This document shows positions 25,097 to 33,973 of a stretch of DNA of 64,000 nt, piece after piece. Source of the stretch: Wandonia haliotis (GTDB taxonomy: Bacteria > Bacteroidota > Bacteroidia > Flavobacteriales_D > Crocinitomicaceae); contig NZ_BAAAFH010000011.1 of NCBI RefSeq assembly GCF_039523435.1, positions 1 through 64,000 of the forward strand, in the 5' to 3' direction. Under the pieces are notes generated by a model that saw only the letters and a program-made list of their open reading frames with translations, made no database searches and had not been told where the DNA came from. A program made the position numbers and the translations under genes. Each line of letters starts with the position of its first letter. Positions within the stretch are counted from its first letter, which is position 1.

Positions 25097-28000
25097 TTAT
25101 TGATTAATAAGATGTTCTATATTGATTACTGCTATATTATACCCTTTGATTGTGTTGATATAATTGAATTTTACCTCTAGTGCTTGTCGAATGCTTTGAA
25201 AATACTCTACGTAATCTATTGCACCATTTAAGAAGCTTTTATGAGCATTATCAATAATCAATTCTGCGTGTGAAAGAGCACTTCCTTCGTAATAATTTAA
25301 ACTTCCTTGAAGTTTTAATATTTCATTTAGAGACTGCTCATATTGACTGGTCAATGCAACTAGGTAATAGTCTGAATTCACTTGTGCCATCTCAGATTTT
25401 ATTTGAGCCATTTTGATTTCGGACTTATAAGAACCGTAAAACAAGGGAATCGAAACACCTCCCTGTACCCCTGAAAAACGATTTGAACTTGTAGCAACTG
25501 ATCCGTTGACCGTTGGGCTACCAATCAATGATTGATTGAAATAACCAATTGATAAATTTGGGAGCATTTTTGCTTTATTTACAGACATTTCGGCTTGAGC
25601 AACGATGATCTGTTGTTGAATTGACCTTAGTGTCGGATTTGATTGAATTAATTCTGAATCCAAGGTTGAATTCATTTGCTTTTTATCCAATTTTTGCGGA
25701 ACGATTTCTGCAATTGAGTTATCATTTAACAAGGATTTTATTCTTTTTTCCTGAATAGAAATATCAACTTCAATTAAACTAAGTTCATTTCGGATCTGCA
25801 TTAATTGTGTTTCAGCAGAAACTTTTTCAAGATAGGTTCCTTCTTCTGCTTCATAACGAATAGTTGCTGCACGAAGAAATTCAGAGTAAAGTGAGTCCTG
25901 ATATTCAAGTAAAATTCGTTTATCATGATTATAGGATAACTCGTACCACGCTTGTCTTATTTCTTTACGCAAGTCATTTTCTACAACCGACAATTGTATT
26001 TCTCCTTCATCTGTTTTCTTTTCTGCAAGCTTTTTTTGCGAACTATAAACAGTAGGAAATTCAAATGATTGATTTACGTTAAATCCAAAGTCATTTTCCA
26101 AACTATTGTATTGTCCGTATTGCACATTGAAATCAGTTTTATCAATATTTATAGCGGATTTCTCTGCAGTTCCTAAATACTGAACATTCATTTTCGTTGA
26201 GTTTACATAACCATTGTTTTTTAGTCCAATTGATATGGCCTGTTCAATTGATGTAATTGAAGTACTATCCTCAGTCTGCGCATTTAGAATATTTGTAGGT
26301 AGTAGAAATAGAAATAATAGGCCAATTACTGGCACAGCTCCCCCTTTACTCTTACTCTTGTTTTCGATTCTTCTATAAAGAATTGGCAATACAAACAGCG
26401 TTAACAAGGTGGCTGAAATCATTCCCCCAATCACAACAGTTGCTAATGGCTGTTGAACTTCCGCTCCCGCAGAAGTAGAAATCGCCATTGGTAAAAATCC
26501 TAATACGTCTGTTAAGGCAGTAAGAAGTATCGGTCTAATTCGTCTTTTTGCTCCTAGTTTGATTCTTTCATCAATGTTGTCAACTCCCTCTTCTTTCAAC
26601 TCGTTCCAACCACTAATCAGTACCAGCCCGTTTAACACAGCTACACCAAATAATACAATGAATCCAACTCCTGCAGAAATACTGAAAGGCATTCCACGTA
26701 ACCACAGCGAGAATATACCACCGATAGCAGCTAATGGAATAGCCATGTAAATCATTAATGATTGTTTGAATGATTTAAGCGCAAAGAAGATTAACAAAAA
26801 GATTAATCCGAGTGCAATTGGTACAACAATTTTCAATCTTTGGCTTGCTCGTTCCAAGTTTTCAAAAGCTCCACCATATCTGATATAATAACCTGGAGGT
26901 AAATTCAAATTAGCATCTAATTTCTTTTCAATATCATCCACCACCGATTGAATATCTCGACCCCGGACGTTAATACCAACATAAGTTCTTCTATTCGTAT
27001 TATCCCTGCTAATCTGCATTGGACCAGGCTGATAACTAATCTCCGCTAATTCTCGAAGTGGTAATTGTGATCCGTTGGGAAGGTTTACAAATAAATTCTT
27101 CAAATTATCGATGCTCTTTTTATGTGCTTCGTCCAAACGAACCACTAAATCAAAACGTTTTTCGCCTTCAAAAATGACACCTGCTTTTCCACCAGCAAAA
27201 GCTGCCTCAACATAAAAATTAAGGTCTTCAACATTAAGCCCATACTGCGCGATTTTTTTACGATCGTAATTAACTGTAATTTGAGGTAGTCCACTTGTAG
27301 CCTCAACTTTCATGTCTGCTACACCTTCAATCGAACTCACTATTTTTCCGATTTCCTCTGCCTTCGCTGCTAATACATCTAAATCTTCACCAAACAACTT
27401 AATTGCTAAATCTTCTCGAACCCCTGTGAGGAGTTCATTGAAACGCATTTCGATTGGTTGAGTGAATTCGTAATTTACACCTGGTACTACTTCAACGGCT
27501 TCTTTTATTTGATTGATTAAATCTTCTTTTGAAGAAGCAGAAACCCACTCACTTTGAGGTTTTAATATGATAAAACAATCCGCAATATCCATTGGCATCG
27601 GATCTGTTGGTACTTCAGCCACGCCAATTCTACTTAGTACATGTTCAACTTCAGGAAATTTAGACTTGATAATTTTCTCGATTTTAGTAGTCGTTTCGAT
27701 TGTTTCAGTTAAGGAACTACCTGGCTTAAGGATTGCGTGAAATGCAAGGTCTCCCTCATCTAACTGCGGTACAAATTCACCTCCCATTTTTGAGAATGTG
27801 AAAGTGGCGAGTCCTAAAAGAAATATAGCGGATGCTCCTATTAACTTTCCTCTTTTAAATGTTTTGCTAAGTGAACGTTCGTAAACACCCTCAAGCCAAT
27901 ACACAAATTTATCTCCCCATGTTTTTTTCTTTTCGCTATTGACACGCAGAAATAGCGCAGACATCATAGGCACATATGTCAAACATAAGATCATTACCCC

Positions 28001-29467
28001 AATCATAGCAAACATGAATGTCAACGCCATAGGTTGAAACATTTTACCTTCCACACCTTGAAGTGCTAAAATTGGAATAAATACAATTAGTATTATCAAC
28101 TGACCAAAAAAAGCAGAATTCATCATTTTACTTGATGCTTCATAGGTAATATTATCTCGGTCTTCGCTTGTAATATTTTTTAGGCTAGTTGTATTTTTAA
28201 TTTTAGAGTATAAGAGAAAAACTGTTCCCTCAACAATAATTACTGCGCCATCTATTATTATTCCGAAATCAATCGCCCCCAGACTCATTAAATTTGCCCA
28301 AACACCGAATACATTCATTAAAATAAAAGCGAACAGTAACGAGAGCGGTATGGTTGAAGCAACAATCAATCCTCCACGCCAATTCCCAAGCAAGAAAACG
28401 AGTACAAAAATGACGATTAATGCGCCTTCAATTAAATTTTGACTGACGGTACCCGTAGTTTTGGCTATTAGCGTACTTCTATCTAAAAAAGGTTGAATAG
28501 AAACACCTTCAGGCAGTGATTTTTGAATTTCTTTCATTCTTTCGCGTACAGCCTCAACAACATCATTCGAACTAGCTCCTTTTAACATGAGAATCATTCC
28601 TCCTGAAACCTCGCCTAAACCATCTTTGGTTAGAGAGCCATACTTTACTGCCTTTCCAAATTGTACTTTGCCAACATCTCCTATCGTTAACGGAATACCA
28701 TTTACATTTTTCACAACGATATCATTAATTTCAGAAAGGCTTCGGATAAGTCCTTCTCCCCGAATGAAATTAGCAAGGTGATCCTTTTCGATGTATGCAC
28801 CACCTGTATTTGCGTTATTTGCTTCCAAAGCATTGAAGACATCAATAATGGTAATTCCCATCGCTTTCAATTGTTCAGGATCGATTGCAACTTCATACTG
28901 TTTAATATCTCCACCAAAGGCGTTTACTTCAACTACTCCTGGTACCATTGCCATTTGTCTTCTTACAATCCAATCTTGCATTGTTCTAAGGTCGGCAGCG
29001 CTATATTTATTGCGGAATTTTGGTTCAACTTCAAGAGTGTATTGATAGATTTCTCCTAATCCTGTGGAGATCGGCCCCATTTCTGGTACACCGAATCCAT
29101 TTGGAATTTCCTCCCTCACTTCCGTGAGTTTTTCAGCAACCAATTGTCTTGGCAGATATGTTTCCATATCGTCTTCAAAAACAATGGTTACAACTGATAA
29201 TCCGAAACGAGAAACGGATCTAATTTCTGTAACTCCTGGAAGGTTCGCCATTGAAACTTCAACAGGGTAGGTAACGAATTGTTCTATATCTTCTGTACCC
29301 AGATTTGGTGCCTGGGTAATTACTTGTACCTGATTATTCGTTATATCAGGTACAGCATCTAACGGAACTTTGGACGCACTCCATATGCCACCAACAATGA
29401 GGGCAATTGTGAGTAATCCAATGATCAATTTATTATTTATTGAAAATGAGATTATTTTATTAATCAT
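25097..29467 (-). CDS. CzcA/CusA-type heavy-metal RND pump fused to a TolC-like outer-membrane factor
   Basis: The 1456-residue protein is two genes in one. Residues 1 to about 1040 are a complete heavy-metal RND transporter: SAIDFGIIIDG-like charged motif in helix 4 (GAIDFGIIIDGAVIIVEG), two large periplasmic loops with NELLTGVREDLAIKLFGED, and TALTDVLGFLPMAIS near the end of the second half. After a short linker with a hydrophobic, signal-like stretch (VIGLLFLFLLPTNILNAQ), residues about 1066-1456 form a TolC-type channel with two helical-barrel repeats. This fusion is known in Bacteroidota. How the internal signal-like segment is processed is unclear; cleavage there would release the channel. 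The pump likely exports divalent metals together with the adaptor at 23640. Confidence 0.92.
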   Translation of the reverse strand: MINKIISFSINNKLIIGLLTIALIVGGIWSASKVPLDAVPDITNNQVQVITQAPNLGTEDIEQFVTYPVEVSMANLPGVTEIRSVSRFGLSVVTIVFEDDMETYLPRQLVAEKLTEVREEIPNGFGVPEMGPISTGLGEIYQYTLEVEPKFRNKYSAADLRTMQDWIVRRQMAMVPGVVEVNAFGGDIKQYEVAIDPEQLKAMGITIIDVFNALEANNANTGGAYIEKDHLANFIRGEGLIRSLSEINDIVVKNVNGIPLTIGDVGKVQFGKAVKYGSLTKDGLGEVSGGMILMLKGASSNDVVEAVRERMKEIQKSLPEGVSIQPFLDRSTLIAKTTGTVSQNLIEGALIVIFVLVFLLGNWRGGLIVASTIPLSLLFAFILMNVFGVWANLMSLGAIDFGIIIDGAVIIVEGTVFLLYSKIKNTTSLKNITSEDRDNITYEASSKMMNSAFFGQLIILIVFIPILALQGVEGKMFQPMALTFMFAMIGVMILCLTYVPMMSALFLRVNSEKKKTWGDKFVYWLEGVYERSLSKTFKRGKLIGASAIFLLGLATFTFSKMGGEFVPQLDEGDLAFHAILKPGSSLTETIETTTKIEKIIKSKFPEVEHVLSRIGVAEVPTDPMPMDIADCFIILKPQSEWVSASSKEDLINQIKEAVEVVPGVNYEFTQPIEMRFNELLTGVREDLAIKLFGEDLDVLAAKAEEIGKIVSSIEGVADMKVEATSGLPQITVNYDRKKIAQYGLNVEDLNFYVEAAFAGGKAGVIFEGEKRFDLVVRLDEAHKKSIDNLKNLFVNLPNGSQLPLRELAEISYQPGPMQISRDNTNRRTYVGINVRGRDIQSVVDDIEKKLDANLNLPPGYYIRYGGAFENLERASQRLKIVVPIALGLIFLLIFFALKSFKQSLMIYMAIPLAAIGGIFSLWLRGMPFSISAGVGFIVLFGVAVLNGLVLISGWNELKEEGVDNIDERIKLGAKRRIRPILLTALTDVLGFLPMAISTSAGAEVQQPLATVVIGGMISATLLTLFVLPILYRRIENKSKSKGGAVPVIGLLFLFLLPTNILNAQTEDSTSITSIEQAISIGLKNNGYVNSTKMNVQYLGTAEKSAINIDKTDFNVQYGQYNSLENDFGFNVNQSFEFPTVYSSQKKLAEKKTDEGEIQLSVVENDLRKEIRQAWYELSYNHDKRILLEYQDSLYSEFLRAATIRYEAEEGTYLEKVSAETQLMQIRNELSLIEVDISIQEKRIKSLLNDNSIAEIVPQKLDKKQMNSTLDSELIQSNPTLRSIQQQIIVAQAEMSVNKAKMLPNLSIGYFNQSLIGSPTVNGSVATSSNRFSGVQGGVSIPLFYGSYKSEIKMAQIKSEMAQVNSDYYLVALTSQYEQSLNEILKLQGSLNYYEGSALSHAELIIDNAHKSFLNGAIDYVEYFQSIRQALEVKFNYINTIKGYNIAVINIEHLINQ

Positions 29468-29545
29468 TTTGACTTATTTATATAATGCAACATGTCCAGA
29501 AGAATCAATTCTTCCGGTTAATACTAGGCGAGTGCCTACACTATT

Positions 29546-30037
29546 TTATAAACAAGTAATTGGAGGTCCCCGATCAGGATATTGTGCTATCCCAGGGTTC
29601 GAAATCCCAAATATGAGATAGTTAGCGTAAGGTTTTCCAGATGATTCCGGAATTATAAAAGAGATGTAATTTAAAGAGGATTGTAAATCCGTAGATTTAA
29701 GTACTTTATCAATATAGACCTTGCTTTCGGCAGTATAGGTGTAGTGATCTGTATTGCATGAGTTGTCAGAATGATGAAATTCTTCAAGCAGACAAGCTAG
29801 ATAATCGAAATAATTATTGTCAAAGTGGTCTTCGTGTACTAAATGGTTATGATCTCTATTTTGAGAACTATCGTCATCGTGAAAATGATGTGAATGGCTG
29901 TGATGAGTTATTACTTCGTCATGCTCTTCATAACCATGGACGGAATTGCAATGCGGTATTAAATTGTGCGCGAAGCCTAAAGAATACGAGCAAATTAATA
30001 TTAATGATATTATTGATTTTACAAATCCGAATTGCAT
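29546..30037 (-). CDS. Histidine-rich membrane-associated or exported protein heading the metal cluster
   Basis: The 163-residue protein (from the ATG at 30037) begins with a hydrophobic segment (MQFGFVKSIISLILICSYSL, then GFAHN) and continues with a His/Asp-rich region (VITHHSHSHHFHDDDSSQN, RDHNHLVHEDHFDNN). The C-terminus is ordinary. An ATG 20 codons earlier would place more residues before the hydrophobic stretch and was rejected. It is the first gene of the efflux cluster and probably senses, buffers or delivers metal in the periplasm. A TATATTTG -7-like box at 30044-30051 sits immediately upstream, which would leave little or no leader. Confidence 0.65.
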   Translation of the reverse strand: MQFGFVKSIISLILICSYSLGFAHNLIPHCNSVHGYEEHDEVITHHSHSHHFHDDDSSQNRDHNHLVHEDHFDNNYFDYLACLLEEFHHSDNSCNTDHYTYTAESKVYIDKVLKSTDLQSSLNYISFIIPESSGKPYANYLIFGISNPGIAQYPDRGPPITCL

Positions 30038-30142
30038 AAGATGCAAATATAACAATATCGACACATAATAGGACGTTAATTCCCTAATAATTGACACATT
30101 ACAATTTATTTTGTTAGAATTTATCAGTAAAAAAGACTAGAA

Positions 30143-31402
30143 TTAGTTGGCTTGATTCAACTTATTGGTTTTTTGTTTACTCCGTACAGTTGTGAGTTTT
30201 CTTTTTAGCTTATTCATGTCCTCACTAACTTTATGTTCTAGAACTTGCGCATAAATCTGTGTAGTTGCCAATTTGGTGTGCCCCAATAAGCGTGAAACCG
30301 TTTCAATTGGAACGCCATTGGAAAGCGTAACGGTTGTTGCAAATGTATGACGGGCTATATGCATTGTGAGCTTCTTGGAGATTCCGCAAAGGTCTGCGAT
30401 TTCCTTTAAGTAGGCATTCATTTTCTGATTGCTTTTAACGGGTAACAATTTTCCCTTCGCAATACAGTAGGGATGTTCTGTATACTTTTCAATACTCTCT
30501 TGTGCCGGAGGTAAAAGAGGTACATTTGAAGTGGCTCCAGTTTTTTTTCTATTGGTAAAAATCCATTTACCACCATCAATGCCCAGGGCAACATCTGAAG
30601 GAGTTAGTTTCTCAACGTCTACAAAGGCGTAGCCAGTGTAACAGCAGAACAGGAAAATATCGCGGACTTCTTCCAGGCGTTGGATGGAAAAATCTTTCTC
30701 GGATAGTGTTTGCAGTTCTTTTTCTGTGAGGATCTCACGCGTAACTTTTTTAGTGGAGCATTTGAAGCTGATGAATGGGTTCTTAGTTATCCAGTCATTC
30801 ATCACAGCCATGTTCATCACTTTCTTAAGGTTCCGGATATACTTCATTACTGTATTATGACTTATCGCCTGATCAACCTTCAGGAAGTATTCAAAATCTA
30901 CTATGAATTTGTGATCGAGCTCTTGCAGAAAGATATCGGAACGCTTGTAATTATTTTTAAGGTAGAGCTTTAACTTTTTAAGTACTGTTTCAAACTTGGT
31001 GTGGGTTGCTTTTACCACGTCTACACCAATCAATTCTTTCATCTGGTCATTGTGGTACTGGAAGGTTTCGATTAAGCTTCTTTGTTCTTCTCCTGTCCCT
31101 AGATAACTGTTTTTGATGGTGTCTGCCGTAATAAATTGATCAGTGGCCTCCAGTAAATTATAATGCTTGTGCAGTTCATTGCGAACTTTGTTGAGGTAGC
31201 TGTTAAGAATTCGAGCTTCTTCTGTGTTTCCTTTTGCAGAACCTGCAGAGGCAATCCACTTTGTAGGTTCTATTGATCGCTTAAGGGAGAATTGCGCTCG
31301 CTTACCGTTTACTGTTATTCTGCAATAGATTGGTGCCTTTCCATTGCGCATTTTGCCTTTGTAAAGCCAAAACAAAATTGTGAATGTTTGATTTGTTTTC
31401 AT
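30143..31402 (-). CDS. Tyrosine recombinase (integrase) of the element
   Basis: The 419-residue protein starts at the ATG 31402; an earlier ATG at 31450 adds 16 unrelated residues. Residues 1-100 form an Arm DNA-binding domain (RNGKAPIYCRITVNGKRAQF). Residues about 105-215 are the SAM-like core-binding domain (HNTVMKYIRNLKKVMNMAVM). The catalytic domain follows: LFCCYTGYAFVDVEKL, where the usual first Arg is replaced as in many Bacteroidota integrases, then HIARHTFATTV (His-x-x-Arg-His), LLGHTKLATTQIYAQV with the nucleophilic Tyr. It lies 265 bp from tRNA-Asp, reading away from it. It should catalyse integration and excision between the two 14-bp cores. Confidence 0.9.
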   Translation of the reverse strand: MKTNQTFTILFWLYKGKMRNGKAPIYCRITVNGKRAQFSLKRSIEPTKWIASAGSAKGNTEEARILNSYLNKVRNELHKHYNLLEATDQFITADTIKNSYLGTGEEQRSLIETFQYHNDQMKELIGVDVVKATHTKFETVLKKLKLYLKNNYKRSDIFLQELDHKFIVDFEYFLKVDQAISHNTVMKYIRNLKKVMNMAVMNDWITKNPFISFKCSTKKVTREILTEKELQTLSEKDFSIQRLEEVRDIFLFCCYTGYAFVDVEKLTPSDVALGIDGGKWIFTNRKKTGATSNVPLLPPAQESIEKYTEHPYCIAKGKLLPVKSNQKMNAYLKEIADLCGISKKLTMHIARHTFATTVTLSNGVPIETVSRLLGHTKLATTQIYAQVLEHKVSEDMNKLKRKLTTVRSKQKTNKLNQAN

Positions 31403-31515
31403 ACTATTTGAGTTTTTGGTTACCTTGAAAAATTCATTTTTTGGTATCAAAATCCTTCAAAACGCTACAAAACAAACCTTCTAAATCCTTTTATTAATAA
31501 GGGATTCAGTTTAAT

Positions 31516-31565
31516 TCGGTAACCTTTTGCAATGTTACAAAAGAGGTTACCGAATAGGTTACCAA
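31516..31565 (+). repeat. Right arm-type repeats of the integrase
   Basis: TCGGTAACC (inverted, 31516-31524), GGTTACCGA (31545-31553) and GGTTACCAA (31557-31565, one mismatch) lie between the integrase start and the right core. The last two share the 12-bp period of the left-end pair. Integrase may also repress its own promoter here. Confidence 0.5.
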
Positions 31566-31604
31566 CTTGGGTGTGATTTCTTGAATTTTTTGTGATATGC
31601 TAAA

Positions 31605-31643
31605 AACAAAAAACCGCTTAAATACTAAGATTTAAGCGGTTTT
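31605..31643 (-). terminator. Element-supplied terminator for tRNA-Asp
   Basis: On the reverse strand a 12-bp stem (AAACCGCTTAAA / TTTAAGCGGTTT) with an 8-nt loop is followed by a T run. It lies 25 bp past the tRNA 3' end, inside the element, and replaces the terminator left behind at 8428-8452. Confidence 0.75.
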
Positions 31644-31666
31644 GATAAGCTTTGGATTTCTCCTTA

Positions 31667-31680
31667 GCGGTCTGGACGGG
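31667..31680 (+). repeat. Right attachment core within tRNA-Asp
   Basis: GCGGTCTGGACGGG, identical to 8468-8481, covers the 3' acceptor strand, discriminator base and part of the T stem of tRNA-Asp. The tRNA stays complete after integration. Confidence 0.75.
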
Positions 31681-31741
31681 ACTCGAACCCGCGACCCCCT
31701 GCGTGACAGGCAGGTATTCTAACCAACTGAACTACCAGACC
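31668..31741 (-). tRNA. tRNA-Asp (anticodon GTC)
   Basis: The reverse strand folds as a cloverleaf: acceptor GGTCTGG / CCAGACC, D arm with AGTTGGTTAGA, anticodon stem CCTGC / GCAGG around the loop CTGTCAC with GTC, and T arm GCGGG-TTCGAGT-CCCGT. The discriminator is G, as in tRNA-Asp, and CCA is not encoded. The element is inserted at its 3' end. Confidence 0.95.
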
Positions 31742-31829
31742 AATATTGTGAAGAACTTTTTCAAGTCCCGTTAGCGACAGCTAACTCATGTTTGTCTCAA
31801 TACTGTTGTGCCTTTCGTTTAAGGCGTTG

Positions 31830-31859
31830 CAAAGGTAGGTATAAATTTTGCTTGTGCAA
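31830..31859 (-). promoter_or_regulatory. Promoter of tRNA-Asp
   Basis: On the reverse strand TTG is followed after exactly 19 bp by TACCTTTG, a full Bacteroidota housekeeping promoter. The leader before the tRNA is about 85 nt and contains a GTTAGC/GCTAAC hairpin (31770-31785). Apart from this promoter and the -7 box of parE, nothing else was seen in the gene-free stretch 31742-32085. Confidence 0.7.
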
Positions 31860-32048
31860 GAAAAAAATGAAAAAAAGTTGAAGTTTTTTTGAAAATTATT
31901 TTCAGTTGGTTGATTTTCAATAGGTAGTGTGAGGTGACTTTTTTTGTGCGAAAAGCAAGGAGAGAGGGAGGGGATAACAGCTACCTTATTAACGAAAGAT
32001 CGTTAAAAACTGGTTCGTTGTACGTGTCGCTAAACCACTGTTCTTTCG

Positions 32049-32056
32049 TATCTTTG
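32049..32056 (+). promoter_or_regulatory. -7 box of the parE-parC operon
   Basis: TATCTTTG matches TAnnTTTG and lies 30 bp upstream of the parE ATG. No well-spaced -33 box was found. Confidence 0.45.
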
Positions 32057-32085
32057 TTAGGTTTCATCTCAAACTTCTTTTTCGC

Positions 32086-33972
32086 ATGGCAGAAAATAAT
32101 TATACGGAAGATAATATCCGGTCACTTGATTGGAAAGAGCATATCCGTTTGCGTCCCGGTATGTATATCGGGAAACTCGGAGACGGTTCTTCGCCGGACG
32201 ATGGAATTTACATCCTGATAAAGGAAGTCGTGGATAATTCCATTGATGAATTTGTCATGGGGAATGGTAAAAAGGTTGAGATCAAGATTAAGGACGGGAA
32301 AGTAACCGTCCGGGATTACGGACGAGGGATTCCTCTCGGGAAAGTTATCGATTGTGTTTCCCAGATTAATACCGGAGGGAAGTATGATTCCAAAGCCTTT
32401 AAGAAATCGGTTGGTTTGAATGGAGTCGGTACAAAAGCAGTCAACGCTTTGTCTTCTCACTTTATGGTCTATTCAGTTCGGGATGGTGAAAAAAAGATGG
32501 CCGAATTTTCCAAAGGAGAGGTGTTGCAGGATTATCCTGTAGAGAAAACCGATGAACCGAATGGAACTTACGTGGAGTTTGTGCCTGACGATACGGTGTT
32601 TAAAAAATTCGTTTTTAAGCTTCCGTTTGTCGAGAAAATGATTTGGAACTATTGTTATTTGAACCGGGGATTAAGTATTTATTTCAATGGACAGCGCTAT
32701 TTGTCCAAGAATGGATTACAGGATCTGTTGGAGAATAATATGGATGGCGATCCGTTGTATCCGATCATTCATTTGGAAGGAGATGATATTGAGTTGGCCA
32801 TGACCCATGGGAAAACCTACGGGGAAGATTATTATTCTTTCGTAAACGGACAACATACAACACAGGGAGGTACACACCAAAGTGCTTTCAGGGAAGCTGT
32901 AGCACGGGTAATTCGCGACTTTTACAATAAAAACTACGAAGCTTCGGATATCCGACAGTCGATTGTGGCAGCTATTTCGGTAAAAGTAATAGAGCCGGTA
33001 TTTGAGTCACAAACAAAAACAAAACTGGGGTCGCAGGAGATTGAACCGAATGGGAAATCTATGCGGGCGTTTGTCAATGACTTTCTAAAAGAAAAACTGG
33101 ACAATTACCTGCACAAGCATCCGGAAGTAGCTGATATTCTGGAAAAGAAAATCAAACAGTCGGAGAAAGAGAGAAAAGAACTTTCCGGAATTCGTAAACT
33201 GGCACGAGAACGGGCTAAAAAAGCTAGTCTTCACAATAAAAAATTACGCGATTGCAGGGTTCACCTGACAGATGTAAAAAATGATCGGAGAGAGGATACG
33301 ACACTGTTTATTACCGAGGGAGATTCGGCGAGTGGTTCCATCACCAAATCAAGAGATGTTAACACACAGGCTGTTTTCTCGCTTCGGGGAAAGCCGTTGA
33401 ATTCGTATGGGCTAACCAAAAAGGTCGTGTATGAGAACGAAGAATTTAACCTGATTCAGGCCGCACTGGACATTGAAGATGAGATGGATAATCTCCGGTA
33501 TAATCGCATTGTGATTGCAACCGATGCCGATGTTGACGGAATGCACATCCGCATGTTGTTGATGACTTTTTTCCTGCAGTTTTTCCCGGATCTGGTAAAA
33601 AGAGGGCATGTATATATTTTGCAGACACCTCTTTTTAGAGTGAGAAACAAGAAAAAAACAATTTATTGTTACTCCGAAGATGAGCGAAGAAAAGCTATGG
33701 CAGAGTTAGGGAAAAATCCGGAAATTACCCGATTTAAGGGATTGGGAGAGATTTCTCCGGATGAGTTTGCCAACTTTATCGGAGAAGACATTCGTTTGGA
33801 ACCGGTTATTTTGTCCAAACAGAATAGTATTGAAACCATACTTTCTTACTACATGGGGAAAAACACACAGGAAAGACAGGAGTTTATTATAGATAATCTG
33901 CGTGTTGAAAAAGACGAAGTAGAAGAGAAAGAAACGGTAGCCGAAGAATTAATCAAAGAAGAACAGGAATAA
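32086..33972 (+). CDS. parE: DNA topoisomerase IV subunit B
   Basis: The 628-residue protein has the GHKL ATPase domain (LRPGMYIGKLGD, KEVVDNSIDEF, RDYGRGIPLG, VGLNGVGTKAVNALS), the transducer, and a TOPRIM domain (LFITEGDSASGSITKSRD, then TDADVDGMHIRMLL). The length fits Bacteroidota ParE and is shorter than proteobacterial GyrB, which has an extra insert. With ParC it decatenates daughter chromosomes and relaxes supercoils using ATP. parC follows after 1 bp, so the two are co-translated. Confidence 0.92.
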   Translation: MAENNYTEDNIRSLDWKEHIRLRPGMYIGKLGDGSSPDDGIYILIKEVVDNSIDEFVMGNGKKVEIKIKDGKVTVRDYGRGIPLGKVIDCVSQINTGGKYDSKAFKKSVGLNGVGTKAVNALSSHFMVYSVRDGEKKMAEFSKGEVLQDYPVEKTDEPNGTYVEFVPDDTVFKKFVFKLPFVEKMIWNYCYLNRGLSIYFNGQRYLSKNGLQDLLENNMDGDPLYPIIHLEGDDIELAMTHGKTYGEDYYSFVNGQHTTQGGTHQSAFREAVARVIRDFYNKNYEASDIRQSIVAAISVKVIEPVFESQTKTKLGSQEIEPNGKSMRAFVNDFLKEKLDNYLHKHPEVADILEKKIKQSEKERKELSGIRKLARERAKKASLHNKKLRDCRVHLTDVKNDRREDTTLFITEGDSASGSITKSRDVNTQAVFSLRGKPLNSYGLTKKVVYENEEFNLIQAALDIEDEMDNLRYNRIVIATDADVDGMHIRMLLMTFFLQFFPDLVKRGHVYILQTPLFRVRNKKKTIYCYSEDERRKAMAELGKNPEITRFKGLGEISPDEFANFIGEDIRLEPVILSKQNSIETILSYYMGKNTQERQEFIIDNLRVEKDEVEEKETVAEELIKEEQE

Positions 33973-33973
33973 T

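Larger units (their letters stand above)
8468..31680. mobile_element. Integrative element of about 23 kb inserted at tRNA-Asp, carrying Thoeris and metal resistance
   Basis: The boundaries are two copies of GCGGTCTGGACGGG (8468-8481 and 31667-31680). The right copy is the 3' end of an intact tRNA-Asp gene and the left copy is an orphan fragment. A tyrosine recombinase (30143-31402) reads away from the tRNA end. Paired GGTTACCGA repeats lie inside both ends. A complete terminator follows the tRNA on the element side, while another sits beyond the left copy. Cargo: Thoeris, metal efflux and unknown genes. Maintenance genes: DnaC-like ATPase, replication protein, HTH protein, RteC. No relaxase, coupling protein or type IV secretion gene was recognised. 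It is therefore probably an integrative element that moves by excision and, at most, mobilisation in trans. Confidence 0.8.

Noticed and set aside
20207..31402. The element as a full conjugative transposon of CTnDOT type because of RteC and the integrase.
   Set aside because: No relaxase, coupling protein or tra genes were recognised between the two attachment cores.
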